From Furcasterigmium furcatum (taxonomy: Eukaryota; Ascomycota; Sordariomycetes; Glomerellales; Plectosphaerellaceae): 64,000 nt of DNA. The stretch spans positions 1,240,001 through 1,304,000 of the forward strand of contig BCIA01000008.1 in assembly GCA_001599815.1 (NCBI GenBank). The letters run 5' to 3'. Each line of letters begins with the position of its first letter. The stretch's first letter is position 1. Below the pieces are notes generated by a model that was not told the origin of the DNA, made no database searches, and saw nothing but the letters and a program-made list of their open reading frames with translations. This document shows, piece after piece, positions 1 to 11,918 of this stretch. The translations under genes were made by a program, and so were the position numbers.

Positions 1-2
1 AC

Positions 3-236
3 ACTAGTGCTAAGATGGCCGAACAAGGCTCAGACAAACTCGATGACCTGTCTTGTCTTCTTTCCCATCTTCTTCGTGGGAATGCCGCGATACTTGACTT
101 CATCAAAGCTGCGGAGCAGAGGAGAATTCAAGCGGAGCCCTTGATTCCGCGAGCCTCCATGAAGTCGTCATCTCATGCAGCCCAAGATCAAATTCCTAGT
201 GTTTTCCGATATGTTGAAAGTGCGTCCGGCAGTTGA
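3..236 (+). CDS. Possible 3' end of a gene or small hypothetical ORF
   Basis: A reading frame is open from the left edge through an ATG at 15 to a stop at 236. The predicted 73 residues contain a leucine-rich, helix-like stretch followed by a polar tail. I recognise no family. It could be the last exon of a gene that begins left of the window, or chance. The rest of 237-746 holds only overlapping short frames with no conserved motif. Confidence 0.2.
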   Translation, partial: TSAKMAEQGSDKLDDLSCLLSHLLRGNAAILDFIKAAEQRRIQAEPLIPRASMKSSSHAAQDQIPSVFRYVESASGS

Positions 237-746
237 GGAGAGTGACGATCCTTCTCCCACCGGACTACCACCTCGGCCGATCGGTGCAAGTCAGGCCCAA
301 AAGCTACCCCGCGGGGTGAAAGGCGGGGATGGTGCAACGCCCCAACCCCTAAATCCCCTGAAATCGCCGAAGCCATCGCCGCCAAACGAGATCGCTTCAT
401 TGTCGTTGGAGCGGTTGGAGGGAGAATCATGCAATGCGATTGGCCCTCCCACCCTCCCACCGGGATCACCAGCGCCCTCCGCCAGAACTTGGTCACGGTT
501 CAACTTGGTCATCGGACGACTTTCCAGGCTCACAGAGAAGCCACTGGAGGCCAGGCACGGTCTTGAAAGCAGGGCAGCTTCCTCTCCACCGTGTCTATAA
601 TATCTGCAACTCTCGGACATGGCCGGGACTTGGATTCCCTCCTGGAGACTTCAGCCGAATCGCACATTGCTCCGTGTAGATCTTGTCTCCTTTCAACCTG
701 CAACTCCCTGACAATCACGAAGCTAGAAAATGGGGTTCTTCCAGGC

Positions 747-2577
747 ATGTCGACTCTTTCAAACTTGGTCGTCAAAGAAGTCCGGATCATCCAAGACTGT
801 CGAGCTAACCAAGATGACCAGACCTTTCTCCCTGAAAATGACAGATATGCGGCCAAGTTGCTGTATGGCATGGTCCTGGCAACATGTAAGCACCCGAGCG
901 GACGTCCATGAAAGAGGCGAGAACATGCCCGTTGACCAGCTGCAGGCTTCAACGGCTACGATGCTGGCATCATGACTGTCATCCTGGCCGATGAGCAATT
1001 CACCGAGTACTACAACATTGATGCCAACAGGCAGGGTCTTGTCGCGACGATCCCCTGGGCAACCACCGGCCTGGCCCAGCTGTTCGTCGGCGGTACCCTC
1101 GCCAGCTATGTCGGACGTCTCTGGGCCCTCCGCATCTCCATCGTCACCATGTGCATCGGCGTCGTCGCTCAGAGTGTTCCCAATACCTTTGGGGTTCTGA
1201 TCTTCGGCCGTCTCCTCACGTGTGTTCCTCCTTATCAGCACTCACGAAATGGGGACTGACTTGCTCCAGTGGTCTCGGGTTTGGATGTGTCTACATCGCC
1301 ACGAGCCTATACGGTATGTCTCATCACTCAGCAGTATATTGGTCGTGTGAACATCCTGGCTGACCGCGTCCTCTCCGTAGTCGCCGAATGCTCGCCGCGA
1401 TCGTTGCGAGGCAGCTTCGTGGGCACCATCACCCAGTTCGGATACCAACTCGGCACCCTTATCGCCTTCTGGGCGGGCTACGGCATGTCCTTCCACAAGG
1501 AGCCCTTCAACATCGCCTGGCGCGTGTCCAACCTCCTCCAGATCCCCATCGGCCTCGCTTTTGTCGTCATCTCTTTCTGGTACCCCGAGTCTCCTCGCTG
1601 GCTGTACGAGAAGCAGCCCGATAACGTCGACCGCGTTGTCAAGGTGCTCGCTAAGATCCGGAGCGGCCAACCAGACTCCGACCACGTTCAGCAGGAGCTT
1701 CACGAGCTGATCGCGTCCCACGAATACCGCAAGAACTTCAAGACTGGCTTCTCCGCCATATTCTCGTCCCCTGGAATGCGCAAGAGGCTTTTGTATGGCC
1801 TCTATGCCACCTCCCTTCAGCAGGCCGGAGGCATCGCCGCCTTGACCATGTACGCCGCTCTCATCTATGGCTCGCTCGGCTGGGACCAGGGAAGCCAGGC
1901 GCTCGCCATCAACGGCATCCAGGCGGTGCTGCAGCTGTTCATTGTCCTCGTGAATACTTTTACTGTCGACCGGTTCGGACGAAGGGCACTTCTGATTGCC
2001 GGTTTCAGCATCCAGGCCGCAGCTCTGCTGGTTCTTGCTTCGCTTACCACATCTTTCCCCAACAATGAGAATAGGCCAGCTTCGGTCGTCGCGGTCATCT
2101 GCCTCTTCATCGTCGGAATGACATACTGCTGGTCCAATGGCCCTGTGCCACCGGCCATCGCGTCTGAAATCTTCCCTCAGGAAGTCCGAGACAAGGCCTT
2201 TGGCTTCTCCTTGCTTGGTCAAACGGTATTCTTGATCTCAATCACGCAGCCATGGCCTACATTCAACGAGGCAGTCGGAGGTAGGAGCTATTGGTTGCTC
2301 TTCGGTCTCAACACCTTGCTGTTGGTAGGTCAACACACGCCTTCTGTTCGTCTTCGGCTCTAACCTTGCCCAGATTTCCGTGATCTTCATCCTTCCCGAG
2401 ACCAAGGGCATCTCGCTTGAGCGTATGGATAAGATTTTCGGAGAGGTCGATGCCGTGACGGCAGGCGAGGCTGCTGGAGGAATCAAGGGGGAACGGCCCA
2501 TCCATCTCGAGGATAAGGGGACGGTTGACACCACCACCGCTGCTGCTGCCGCTGACAATGACCGTGACAAGGTCTAG
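747..2577 (+). CDS. MFS sugar transporter (sugar porter family)
   Basis: Predicted 534-residue plasma-membrane hexose/sugar-type permease of the major facilitator superfamily. Exons: 747-885, 946-1219, 1270-1313, 1381-2324, 2374-2577; the introns are 49-67 nt and the joined frame is open throughout. Family marks are visible: FNGYDAGIM after the first helix (made by the first splice), GRLLTGLGFG, VAECSPRSLRGS, PESPRW at the end of the N-terminal half, DRFGRR, and PETKG after the last helix. The tail is hydrophilic and alanine-rich. The ATG at 747 was chosen because it gives a normal short cytoplasmic N-terminus ending in the YGMVLATC helix. The substrate cannot be read from sequence; sugar porters in fungi carry hexoses, pentoses, disaccharides or quinate. 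The gene looks intact, with about 12 helices. Confidence 0.88.
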
Positions 2578-3364
2578 CTAGATTGTCTGCAGGTGTTCTA
2601 CCGCGTGAAGCCCAATGTCTCCAATATGGGTATCTTCTGTAAAGAGCAGCACACAACCTTGTTCATCCTCTCCATTCTCAAAAGCAATCTGTGGGAATCA
2701 GGTTCTTCCCCCGGGTGCTGTGATCATTGCTTAGGCCCTTTGCTGTATTCTGTTACAAGCAGAGATCATATTCTCTGAGAAAAGTGGCCTTGCTCTATCC
2801 ATGGCTGTCTGCTTCTGTAAAAAGACGAGGTGTGGGCACCTTTCCACACAGCAATAGGGACGCAGTTCGTGACTGAACAGGGCAGAGAATGAATGGTTGA
2901 ATTGTTCATCTGGAAGTCATTTCGAGTGTTAGGGAGATATCTGCCTGGCCTGCGTGGGTACCTTAGTCACCTCGGCGGAGGGTTGCGCTCATGCTGGCCT
3001 CTTCCAATCTTGGGAGGAAGGGTCGACCAAGTATCGCTCCTTCCGCCAACGGAAAGTGATTCACTTCTCCCAACTTCCATCTCTTCTCGTTGCCCAAGAC
3101 CATCTCTTCATTCATTCTCTACACGTCGGCACGTAATCTACTTCTTCTTTCTTCCGTCCTCCTCCCACTGCCCGGACGAGTCACCCGCTCGAGAAACGAC
3201 CTTCAACCCGCCACTCCTCTCCACCGCCGCTCAATCCTAGATATACCGGCAGATCTCTTCTGATTGAAACTTCCTCCAACGAGACTTGAAGTCTTCAGGC
3301 CGGTTATTCCGATATATCATCTACGACAAATTTACTCTGCGGTGTTCTTTCCGGGTTCGGCGAG
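2578..3364. other. Intergenic, transporter 3' end and kar5 leader
   Basis: No gene seen. The right half (about 3040-3240) is pyrimidine-rich, as expected for a fungal promoter or 5' leader of the gene at 3365. Confidence 0.6.
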
Positions 3365-5154
3365 ATGCGGTTCTTCGCCTCGTCGCTGGCTCCAGCTGCG
3401 CTCCTCGTGGCGCTCCTGGCTGCGGGTGCCAGCGCATTTTCATGGAGGGAAGGCAATCGTCCCAAGATTCAACATTCCGACGCCGACTTCCATGAACCAA
3501 CCCTCTCACTGCGCGAGAATTCGCGGCTGCCAAACATCTACACAGTCGCCATGCACGAACTTCAGGAGCTCGAGTCGGAGCCGCTATGTCACCGGATCGC
3601 CGCTCGTCTCCTCGTAAACAATTGCCAGCTCCTCGACGGAAAGGATGATGCCACTGTCCTCACCGACAGCGGAAGACAGGTTCGCGACTTTGTCGACTCC
3701 TACGCGGCCAGCCTGGCCATTTGTGACCTCGAGCGAGGTAGCTTCGTGATCCCATCTGCCTGCTCCAAATTTCGAGAGCATGCGCTGGCAGCTATTCCGG
3801 TGTCGGAGGAAGCGCGGTTGCATGTGTCGACCCGGGAAATCGATACCTGCCTGACGAGTCTCGGGAAGTCGGACTCCGCGTGGAACACTTGGGTCAGCTA
3901 CCGCCACAAAGCATTGAGGTTTTGCGAGGCAGCTCGTGCGGACAACGACAAAGGTATGCGGTTTGGAAACATGCTCGACGCTTCTTCTCTGACAGCTTCC
4001 AGCTCAAAGCCTTCGGCTCTACCAAAAGCTTACCGAAGTTCTGTCGAGACTCACCCAAGGCGTGGAGGCTGAACTGGAGGAGCACCTCAAATCTGTGGGA
4101 GCCAAGATCTCAGACACCATGGGTCGCCTTGACAATTTCGACACTGAAATCAAACATCTTCGGGAGGGGGTCAGCGAGCTAGAACAAGTCGTCTCGGGAG
4201 ATCTTCTAGGGAGGTTGAGAGTGAGTCCCCCGCCATTATTGTCCCAGCACTCATACTGACCCTGCTTCAGGATGCCACAGAGATCACAAACCATGGGTTG
4301 GACGACGCCAGATCTCTGCAACACCTCATTGGCCTCCTTCTCCAGACCATAATCGAGAACAACGCAGCAGTGTCAGCATCTCATGAACACGCAGTCCAGG
4401 TCATGACGCACAAAACCGAGCAGGATATGTCCGTCGTCATGTCTGCTCTCACCGCCATCGTCGCGTCAACATCATCTCTACGAGATGAAATGGTCAGGAT
4501 GGTGTTACCCTTCTCCGGATCTGTGCTAATCCCTTTCAGACTCGCTTTCATACCCAGTCATCAGGTCTTGCGCAACGACAGGACAGCCTCGAGCAGGCAA
4601 GTGGTCATTCTTCTGTTCGACGAATACGTCTAATTAGCAATAGGGACTGGGACGTCTCATGATGGCTGCAGATGATCTGGCCCTCCGGCTTGAGCGTCAT
4701 ACAGATACACTTGGTTACGCCCAGGAGCGCTCTGGTGATCTATTGGAGACCCTCGAGCAAGCTTCAGTATCTGCTACCGCCGTCAAAGGCTCCATAAGCC
4801 AACAATCTGGCTGGTCCAGCTGGTGGCCTTACATCATCTGCCCGTCTGCTTCCTTGGTGATGGGCTCTTACGGACTGCCACCTTCAGCTTTCAGAAATTT
4901 GGCACTCATCACCCTTGGTACGGGTTACTCGACCAATGCTTGCTTATACTCCACTGACAGAAATTCTAGGCGAACTTGCAGGCATGGCCATCACTGCGGG
5001 CCGGCATTTTCCTTCTGCTTTTTTTGCGACTTTCCAGGCCAACGGTCTTGCCCCCGAGACATACAACAACGAGTCGCTTGCTTTCAATCCCTGGATCGAT
5101 GAGACATCCAGCGTCGCTTTCTCCGATTTACGTCGTCGTAAAGCCTCTATTTGA
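3365..5154 (+). CDS. kar5: Nuclear fusion protein Kar5/Tht1 family
   Basis: Predicted 510-residue ER/nuclear-envelope glycoprotein needed for nuclear membrane fusion during karyogamy. Exons: 3365-3953, 4003-4220, 4271-4492, 4540-4603, 4672-4917, 4961-5154. Residues 1-24 form a clear signal peptide (hydrophobic core ending ASA). The conserved luminal cysteine-rich domain follows: HELQELESEPLCHRIAA, NNCQLLDG, and SYAASLAICDLERGSF are hallmark strings of the Tht1-like family. The middle (LTEVLSRLTQGVEAELEEHL and on) is coiled coil, and the C-terminal part is more hydrophobic (WWPYIICPSASLVMGSYG), consistent with C-terminal membrane segments. The small exon 4540-4603 and the phase-1 junction at 4603/4672 are the least certain splice choices, but the joined frame reads through. 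Function in karyogamy is inferred from the family; it was not tested here. Confidence 0.85.
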
Positions 5155-5589
5155 CCTTGCATCTAGCATTTCGGGGGACCCGGGTTAGGTACCAAGGGAA
5201 GCCGGGCGCATCATTGGAGGCGACTTTCTTTACAAAGTTACAACTACACTTGGGATGGTGGGTATCGGGACATTATAGAGGCGGGCTGGGTCTAGACTGG
5301 TGTTTTGCTCTTCACGGTCAATTTCTCGGGAATAAAGAAATATATCGGGATCGAGGTCCATGGCTGCTCCAGAGGTGATGCTTGCAGCCAGAAGAAGCTT
5401 TGTACCACTGCACGACCTCATCACTCACAACCATTCATTGGTGGGGCTGAACTGGCTGGATGTCACTCCGTGGAACATCGATCAGGCTTCCAACCTGAAC
5501 CCTTCATATTCATTGCCTTTTATCGTAATTTGACTTACTCTCGTCGACATACCGGACCTCTCCTCTCCACTACTGCGAAGTCATTCATC
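5155..5589. other. Intergenic, kar5 3' end and nitrilase promoter
   Basis: No coding or structured feature seen. The sequence is AT-richer than the flanking genes and ends in the leader of the hydrolase starting at 5590. Confidence 0.5.
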
Positions 5590-6628
5590 ATGGCGCCCAT
5601 CATCAAGATCGCGCTCATCCAACTCAATCCCCAAGTCCGTCACCACATGAGACATCCCCGCATCCATCCCAAGCTGCCACTCGTTCACCATGCTAACGCC
5701 TTGCCAGCGCCTCGCGCCAGAAGCCAACTTTGCAAACGCGGAGCAGCACATCCGCGACGCAGCCGCTCAAGGCGCCCACCTCGCCGTCCTTCCCGAGTAC
5801 CACCTCACCTCGTGGGCGCCCCACGACCCCGGTTTCGCGGCGTCCTGTCGGGACTCGGCGCCGGTGTACTTGGAGAAGTACAAGTCCCTCGCGAGGGAGC
5901 TGGGTGTCGCGATTGTGCCGGGTACACTGGTCGAAGTCCGCTCTCCGGACCCCGGCAACGATGCTGACGGGGACGGGGAGGAGCTCGTCAACGTGGCGTA
6001 CTGGATCGACCGGCGCGGCGTGGTGGCGGGGCGGTATCTGAAGAAGAACCTGTGGCACGATGAGAGGCCGCATCTCACTGCCGACCCGGCGACGCATGAG
6101 GCCTTTGACACGGAGGTCGGGGCTGAGGGTCCGGACGAGGGGAAGGTTCATGTCAGGGCCGGGATGCTGATATGCTGGGATCTGGCGTTCCCGGAGGCCA
6201 TGCGGGAGCTGGTGAGGGATGGGGCGCGGGTAGTGGTTGCGCCGGCGTTTTGGCTGGCGGACGAGTACCAAGATGGGAAGGGGAGGGTGATCAACCCGGA
6301 CAGTGAAAGGGTGTTCCTGGACAATGTCGTTGTGGCGAGGGCTTTTGAGAGCTCGGCGGCTGTGGTGCTCGTGAATGCTGGAGCGCCAAAGGGGCAGGAC
6401 GGCAAGGCTGGGGAGGGCGTTAGGTATTGTGGCGTCAGTCAGGTCGGCATGCCGCTCGTGGGATCGATGGGGAGACTGGGCGCGGAGGAGGGGATGAGCA
6501 TCGTGGAGGTCGACTTGGAGACTTTGGAGGTGGCAGAGCGAGGTTACAAGGTGAGAGAGGATCTGGCAAAGGAGGGATGGCATTATGGGTATTCCATGGT
6601 CAAGGAGGATGCAGTGTCTTCTGAGTAG
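5590..6628 (+). CDS. Carbon-nitrogen hydrolase (nitrilase superfamily)
   Basis: Predicted 321-residue cytosolic amidase/nitrilase-type enzyme that hydrolyses a C-N bond in a small amide or nitrile. Exons 5590-5634 and 5708-6628; the 73-nt intron follows MAPIIKIALIQLNPQ, the usual first beta strand of the fold. The catalytic triad is visible: Glu45 in LPEYHL, Lys127/128 in YLKKNLWHDER, and Cys171 in MLICWDLAFPEAM. Length fits the family. The exact branch (amidase, omega-amidase, N-carbamoyl hydrolase) is not clear. The coding region is very GC-rich with long G runs in its second half. It ends 180 nt from the 3' end of rap1, so the two genes are convergent. Confident on family, not on substrate. 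Confidence 0.87.
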
Positions 6629-6807
6629 GCCATGTTCGACGGTCCCAAAGAGCATTATGTCTAAGGAACGCTGTCCACGCAGAATGATATCAAGACCAAC
6701 AGCAAGCTGACAATCGTAACTCTGCAGTGCAACCTCGGTAGTAGTAGAAGCAGTCCAACGCCTCGCCATAAATTCATCCATCTCGTCATCATCAATGCCT
6801 GCGAGGA

Positions 6808-9388
6808 CTAAGAGAGCTCCCCCGCAAACACGAGATATTGTCGTCGTGAGTCCACCCGACCCTGCGTGTGCTTCTTTACCAGCCTCGTCAACTCCGACTG
6901 CCTTTTCTGCTGCAGGGTCTTCTCGTCTCCGTCTCGCAACCTCGCATCCAAGGTACTTGGATGCCTGTCTACAAACCGCAGCCCGTTGTCGTCGCGCTCG
7001 GTCCAGACGCCTTCCATATTGGTCGGCAGGCCCTTGCCCTGCTTCAGAATCTCCATGACGTGGCCAGCCAGGCCAATGTCGAAGGTCGTCGCCCCGAATG
7101 CAGTCCTGACATGGTCACCTGAGTACCCGAGGGCCTCGAAGTGCTCGACCTGAGAAGTGAGCTCGGCTAAGCCCTCGTCCTCTTGAGGGGATGGTTCAGC
7201 TTCAGGGGCAACAGTTGCGGAAGCGACATCCTGCGACCAGCGCCCGATGTTCTCCGTGCCGGTGGGTTGCCCCCGGGTTCTTGGAGTCTGCCTCTTAGGT
7301 AGGTGCAAGGGGATGGGACTCGTAGCAGCCTCCTCGGCCCGCAGCTGTTGAGATGGCGTGATATCCTCAGCGTCGAGCCGGTCTTGCTCTTCGCCCTGAA
7401 ACAAGAAATCTTGTGTTTCTGGCTCCGCGTGGGTTTGTCCTGCTTGTGGTCGAGACTTTCCCGTAGGAGTCTCGGATCTAACTCGGTCGGAAGCGGAGCG
7501 CGTTGCATCGGAGTCGCGCCTTGTAATGCCAAGATGGGCATCTGGCGTGGACGGTATCTCGTCGGCACGACTGCGGCGAGTTCTCTTGCGCGCACTGCTT
7601 GGGCCACCGAGGGTGCCCTGATGGCTCTCTGGACCATAGCCCCTCTTCTTCCCACGGCCCGGGGAAGCACCAGTGGCAACTTGTCGAGCCAGTCTATCGG
7701 TTTCGAGGAGGGTTCCTTCTTCCTCGTCCTCCTTCTCCTCCTCCCCATCGCCATCGTCACCACCGTCCTCCTCCTCCTCCTCCTCCTCCTCCTCCTCCTC
7801 CTCCTCCTCAGGATGATCTACCTCCTCCTGGCGAGAATCTGCTTGACTCTCGTCTGGGAGGCTGTCGAAAAAGTCCTTGAGATACACCTGCCAGTACTTG
7901 CGAATCTTGGCTGGCGCGCTGGGTACCTTGGCGATATTAAAGCCGAGGGCTGTCGCCATCGCGTTCCAGTCGGCCTCTGCTACTTCGACGTCAAGGTCTT
8001 GCACGAGCTCAAAGAGTTTGTAGAGGTCTACTGTTCTCCCAGCAGTCTTGGGCTTGAGATCCACCCGATCGTTCAGCGGTCCCTGGGCTTGCATGAAAGC
8101 CGCCAGACTCTCGAAGAACTCGCTTCTTTCGGTGTCCGTCGGTTCGACATAGTTTGCCTGCAGGCGGTCTGCTGTCTCGTGAACAGTAGTTGCCAGACTT
8201 TCAATGTCACTGTTGCGGGGCCGCTCGACACTTCTGGCGGCCGGGGTGGAACGTCGCTCTTTGTCTCCTTGTTGCTGGTTTGTGGATGATCTGGAGGTAT
8301 TTGAAAGCTCTTTTCCAGACGAGGTTTGCTCGCCTTCTGCAAGACCACCTTCAGCCAGCCTGGGCTTCAGGACCTGACGCCAGTGATCGTGCCAGGAAGT
8401 AGCGCTGTGATGCGGGTACTAGAAGAGGTCAGAACGAGTCAAGCGGTGGCGTCTTGGGGAGTCGTCATACTTCTTGCGCAAATCTCCTGAACCAGTCAGA
8501 TTCAGACTTGGCCGCCACCCCATCGCGCTGTCTGTCGCGCATCGCCTCTATGAGAACAGTGTCGTCGTCCGACGTGTAGGCAACCCTGGTGGGCCCCGGG
8601 CTTTCAGTCTTGCGCTCGACTGGAATCTGCGACGGAACCGTTCGCTTCCTGGGAGTGCCAGGCGAGGGTCTGGGCGGCGCACTTGGCAGGGCAGTAGAAG
8701 ACTCTCTGGCTGCTTCGGGTTCTGGTTTGTGACTCTCTGACAGCCTCCGCAGTTGTTCTTCGGGCAGGTTGACGTATCTCTTGACCCATCTGTCCCGCCA
8801 TGACTGGAATGTGTGGCGGCCGTTCTATAGATCGTTAGACCGGGAAAATGACGGGCTTTGTTGCGATTTCAAAACTTACTCGCTCCTCCAGCATCTGAAA
8901 GACTTCATTACCACGGGATTTCGAAGTATGTAGGTACGGCAACAGGAAGTGAACGAGCTCGGCGTCGTCCGCGAGCGTAAATGGCGTTCGGGTGCCTCGG
9001 GGATGCCCTGTGGCAGCGCTTGCCCGAGCTGCCTTACCTGTGACGTCTGGCCTTATCAAGAATCTCTCCTTGTCAGGAAGCGCGCCGATCTTGATGGCTT
9101 CGTCGATGAACAGGAAAGAGTAGGAGCCAGGAGGGGCAATTTTGCCTTTCATATGGTCCGCGATGCACATGGTTGCGTTCTTGTCTAGCTTCGCGATTTC
9201 GCCGCCGTTACTCTGCTTGTGTTAGAGGTTGATCTGTCGTTGGGAAGGGCACGAACCTTGATCCTGTCGAGATACCATTGTCTCTGGGGCATTCGCTGGG
9301 CAACCCAGAATGAAATACCCTCGAAGAGATCACCGCCAGGGCCTCCGCCCTGTGGCGTGACTCCTTCGTAGACAGTACCCCCAGGCAT
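6808..9388 (-). CDS. rap1: Telomere-binding protein Rap1 (BRCT-Myb-Myb-ARID-RCT)
   Basis: Predicted 809-residue nuclear protein of the Rap1/TERF2IP family, which sits in the telomere-capping complex. Exons on the minus strand: 9388-9257, 9212-8880, 8824-8471, 8418-6808; all junctions are phase 0. Domains in order: an N-terminal BRCT-like region (residues about 10-100, LFEGISFWVAQR, later GSYSFLFIDEA); a Rap1-type Myb domain (about 120-180, FTLADDAELVHFL, GNEVFQMLEE, HTFQSWRDRWVKRYV); a second Myb-like segment (about 235-295, YTSDDDTVLIEAM, SATSWHDHWRQVL); an ARID/BRIGHT-like domain (about 370-470, TVDLYKLFELVQ, KIRKYWQVYLKDFF); a 14-glutamate tract; a long basic/disordered region; and a Rap1 C-terminal domain (about 695-790, HVMEILKQGKGLP, GVWTERDDNGLRF). 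The ATG at 9388 places BRCT at the start. The pairing with swf1 is head to head, 778 bp apart. ARID inside Rap1 is worth noting; see findings. Confidence 0.88.
7766..7809. repeat. (TCC)n trinucleotide repeat coding poly-glutamate
   Basis: About 14 uninterrupted units on the plus strand, read on the minus strand as GAG/GAA codons. It codes the run of 14 glutamates in Rap1, just after the ARID-like domain. Such repeats often vary in length between strains. Confidence 0.9.
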
Positions 9389-10166
9389 GGCGTGGGCTTG
9401 ATTGCGGCGATTCGAAGAGGAGTGGTGGAGATGTGACGATCTTGGGTTGGGGTTAGAGGCGTAAAATAAGTTCAACCCTGGGGTTGCTTCTGGGCTTGAT
9501 CGGGGTGGCGAGATTGGTCACCAAAACAGGTCGTGGAACAAACGTGAGAGTGCCTTACATCCCGGGCACAGCCGTTTCCAGGAGAGCACTGGCGCCTGAA
9601 TTTATATGGCTTGCATCAGGTCGTCGGCCCAGTCGTCGTCGCCCGCCTGCTTGAGTGTGTCTTCAATCAAAGACGCGTGACGCTTCAAGTGCTCGGGCGC
9701 GCGTAGTCACGTGTCAGGTGCCGACTCGCTTTATGAAATTATGAGAGTACTGTGACCGCGACAACGCACGATATAGCGATTTCTTGGGTCACCCACTTTG
9801 GACTGATGACCCGAATCTCACCAGCAGAAGGGATGATTCAAGTTCATCCGAGATATTTTCGGTGAGATTCGACCCTGCCTGGAACCGACTTCATCCAGGG
9901 CTGTGCGGAAAGACACGTGGAAGCCCTCCTCCTGGCTCGCATCGCCCCTCACCCGTCGAGAGCCGGGCATGCCCTTGAGCCGCTCTCAGCGACGAACAGA
10001 ATCGCAAACACCCGACATCTCTGGGCCTGGGGCCGACACGACACTGAGGACTGTGCTTGGTCAGTTCGAGTTGGATGAGACGCACTGAGAAGTTCTGAGT
10101 CGAAGACCACGGAGAAGTTCCCAGGCAGTTCCACGGGGAACGTCAAATGAACCGGCGCCAGACAAG
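9389..10166. other. Shared rap1/swf1 divergent promoter region
   Basis: No gene seen. The 778 bp lie between the two start codons of divergently transcribed rap1 and swf1, so they must hold both promoters. I see no clear TATA box. Confidence 0.6.
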
Positions 10167-11561
10167 ATGGGCGTGATCCGGACTGTGGCACTCATCGTGC
10201 TAGGCATCTCCTTCTTTGTCTTTGTGCTATTCTTTGGCAGGATACCGGCATTGAGGTGAGTTCAAGTCCACTTACAGGCCTCAGTCGAGACTCTCTGCGC
10301 CACGCTCTCAGGTGCTCCCGGATTGGCGCTGACTTGCTTCGTCGCAGGAATACGCCGATCGCAACTCTTCATAAATTCCTCTTCATCAAAATCCCGGATG
10401 GAATCGTCGGCTTGGACAATATGTTGACCTCTGGTCGCATCACCGGTTCCATGTCCCGATTCGGGAACTACATCATGCATGATAGACACCCGACGGTGGT
10501 GGTGAGTCCCCCTGCCGCCTCAGCGCATCCCAACCTTCCACTTACATCACCAGATCTTCTTCCTCGTGCTTCTCCTAGGCGCCGAGTTCCTCTACCTCCC
10601 CGAGGCATGGCCGCTAATGAGCACCTTCCAACGCGTCACGGGCGGGGCCGCCGTTGTCCTGCCCTATCTCTTCCTCTACCTCGCCGTCATGTCGGACCCA
10701 GGCTACATCACCCCCGAGAACCACGCATACTACATGTCCCTCTACCCCTACGACTACTCCATCTTCTACCCTGGCCAAAAGTGCAGCACGTGCAACTTCC
10801 TCAAGCCCCCGCGCTCCAAGCACTGCAGCATCTGCAAGAAGTGCATCGCCCGCCTCGACCACCACTGCATCTTCATCAACGGCTGCGTCGGATACGGAAA
10901 CCACCACTGGTTCCTGCTTCTCCTCCTCTCAACGGCAGTGCTCACTAGCTACGGCGGCATGCTCGGGTTCTCGCTCATGTTGGACCGCATTCACATGTTC
11001 TATCCCAAGTTCTCTCCCTGGCCATACTGGGGGATGAGCGTCCAGAAGTATCTCGTGACGTGGAGTTTCGGCCTGCAGGACAATGTGTCCATGGGCGCCG
11101 TCACGCTTCTCGCTGCGCTTTGCTCGCCGCTCGTGTGGGGGTTGCTGGCCTACACCATCTGGCTCGTGTACTGCGGGACCACCACCAACGAGTCTCTCAA
11201 GTGGTCCGAGTGGAAGGAGGACATGGACGACGGCCTCGCCTTCAAGAGGCGCATGCCGGATGACTTCACGCCTGACCGAAACATCGACCCTGGATGTTCG
11301 CGATGGCCCCTCATGACACAGCAGGTGCTCGCACGCACGGAGGACGGGAAGCCCCCCACCGGCGGCCCCGGGGAGGGCGACTGGGCGCCTGTGTGGAAAA
11401 TCAAGGATATCGAGAACCTGTACGACATGGGGCTGTGGGACAACTTGGCTGACATCTTCGTCAAGGACTATGGCTACGGGTCGGGGACCAACCACCATCA
11501 GCCGGCTGTCGAAGATCAAGGCCGGGCGAGGAAAGCGGTCAAGTCGAACCCGTTGACGTGA
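10167..11561 (+). CDS. swf1: DHHC palmitoyltransferase Swf1
   Basis: Predicted 416-residue ER membrane protein S-acyltransferase that attaches palmitate to cysteines next to membrane spans, for example of SNAREs (family knowledge). Exons 10167-10255, 10348-10501, 10554-11561 (introns 92 and 52 nt). Order of features: an N-terminal helix (VALIVLGISFFVFVLFF, residues about 7-23), a second helix after 82 (IFFLVLLLGAEFLYL), a third (GGAAVVLPYLFLYLAV), the cysteine-rich domain CSTCNFLKPPRSKHCSICK with the catalytic DHHC at residues 183-186, two further helices, and a TTNE motif (the family's TTxE) after the last helix. A hydrophilic C-terminal tail of about 120 residues follows. The KPPRSKHC and RLDHHCIFINGCVG forms match the Swf1 subgroup better than Pfa or Erf2 enzymes. 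Confidence 0.88.
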
Positions 11562-11918
11562 GGCGGATAAGTCGGCTGGCAAAATTTGCTCGCCAACTCA
11601 TAGATGTAATGTTGGATGAAGGAGATTGGGCGTCGAGAAGCTCATGGTAGGAGATACCCCGAGTCATAGCGATCATCGAATGCAGCATGGCTGGTGGCTT
11701 TTGGTTGAAGGATAGCACTGTAGGCACGAGAGCGATGTTGAATTTTACGGTTTTCATTCGGCATAATCTCATAAAGCTCATGTTTGGTATCGGCTCTGGT
11801 CGCCGCCGTCATCTTAACGTGGCAATCATCCTCCTCTCACCATCTCGCTATGGGCACACCTCCGGCAAGCTATTCAATGCTTGTCCCGCCCTCCCTATGC
11901 TTCATAGTTCTATTCCTT
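11562..11918. other. Convergent 3' region of swf1 and aha1
   Basis: No gene seen; the two genes end facing each other here. Confidence 0.5.

Noticed and set aside
188..679. Several overlapping frames at the left end
   Set aside because: They overlap each other on both strands and carry no motif; likely promoter or leader of the sugar transporter.
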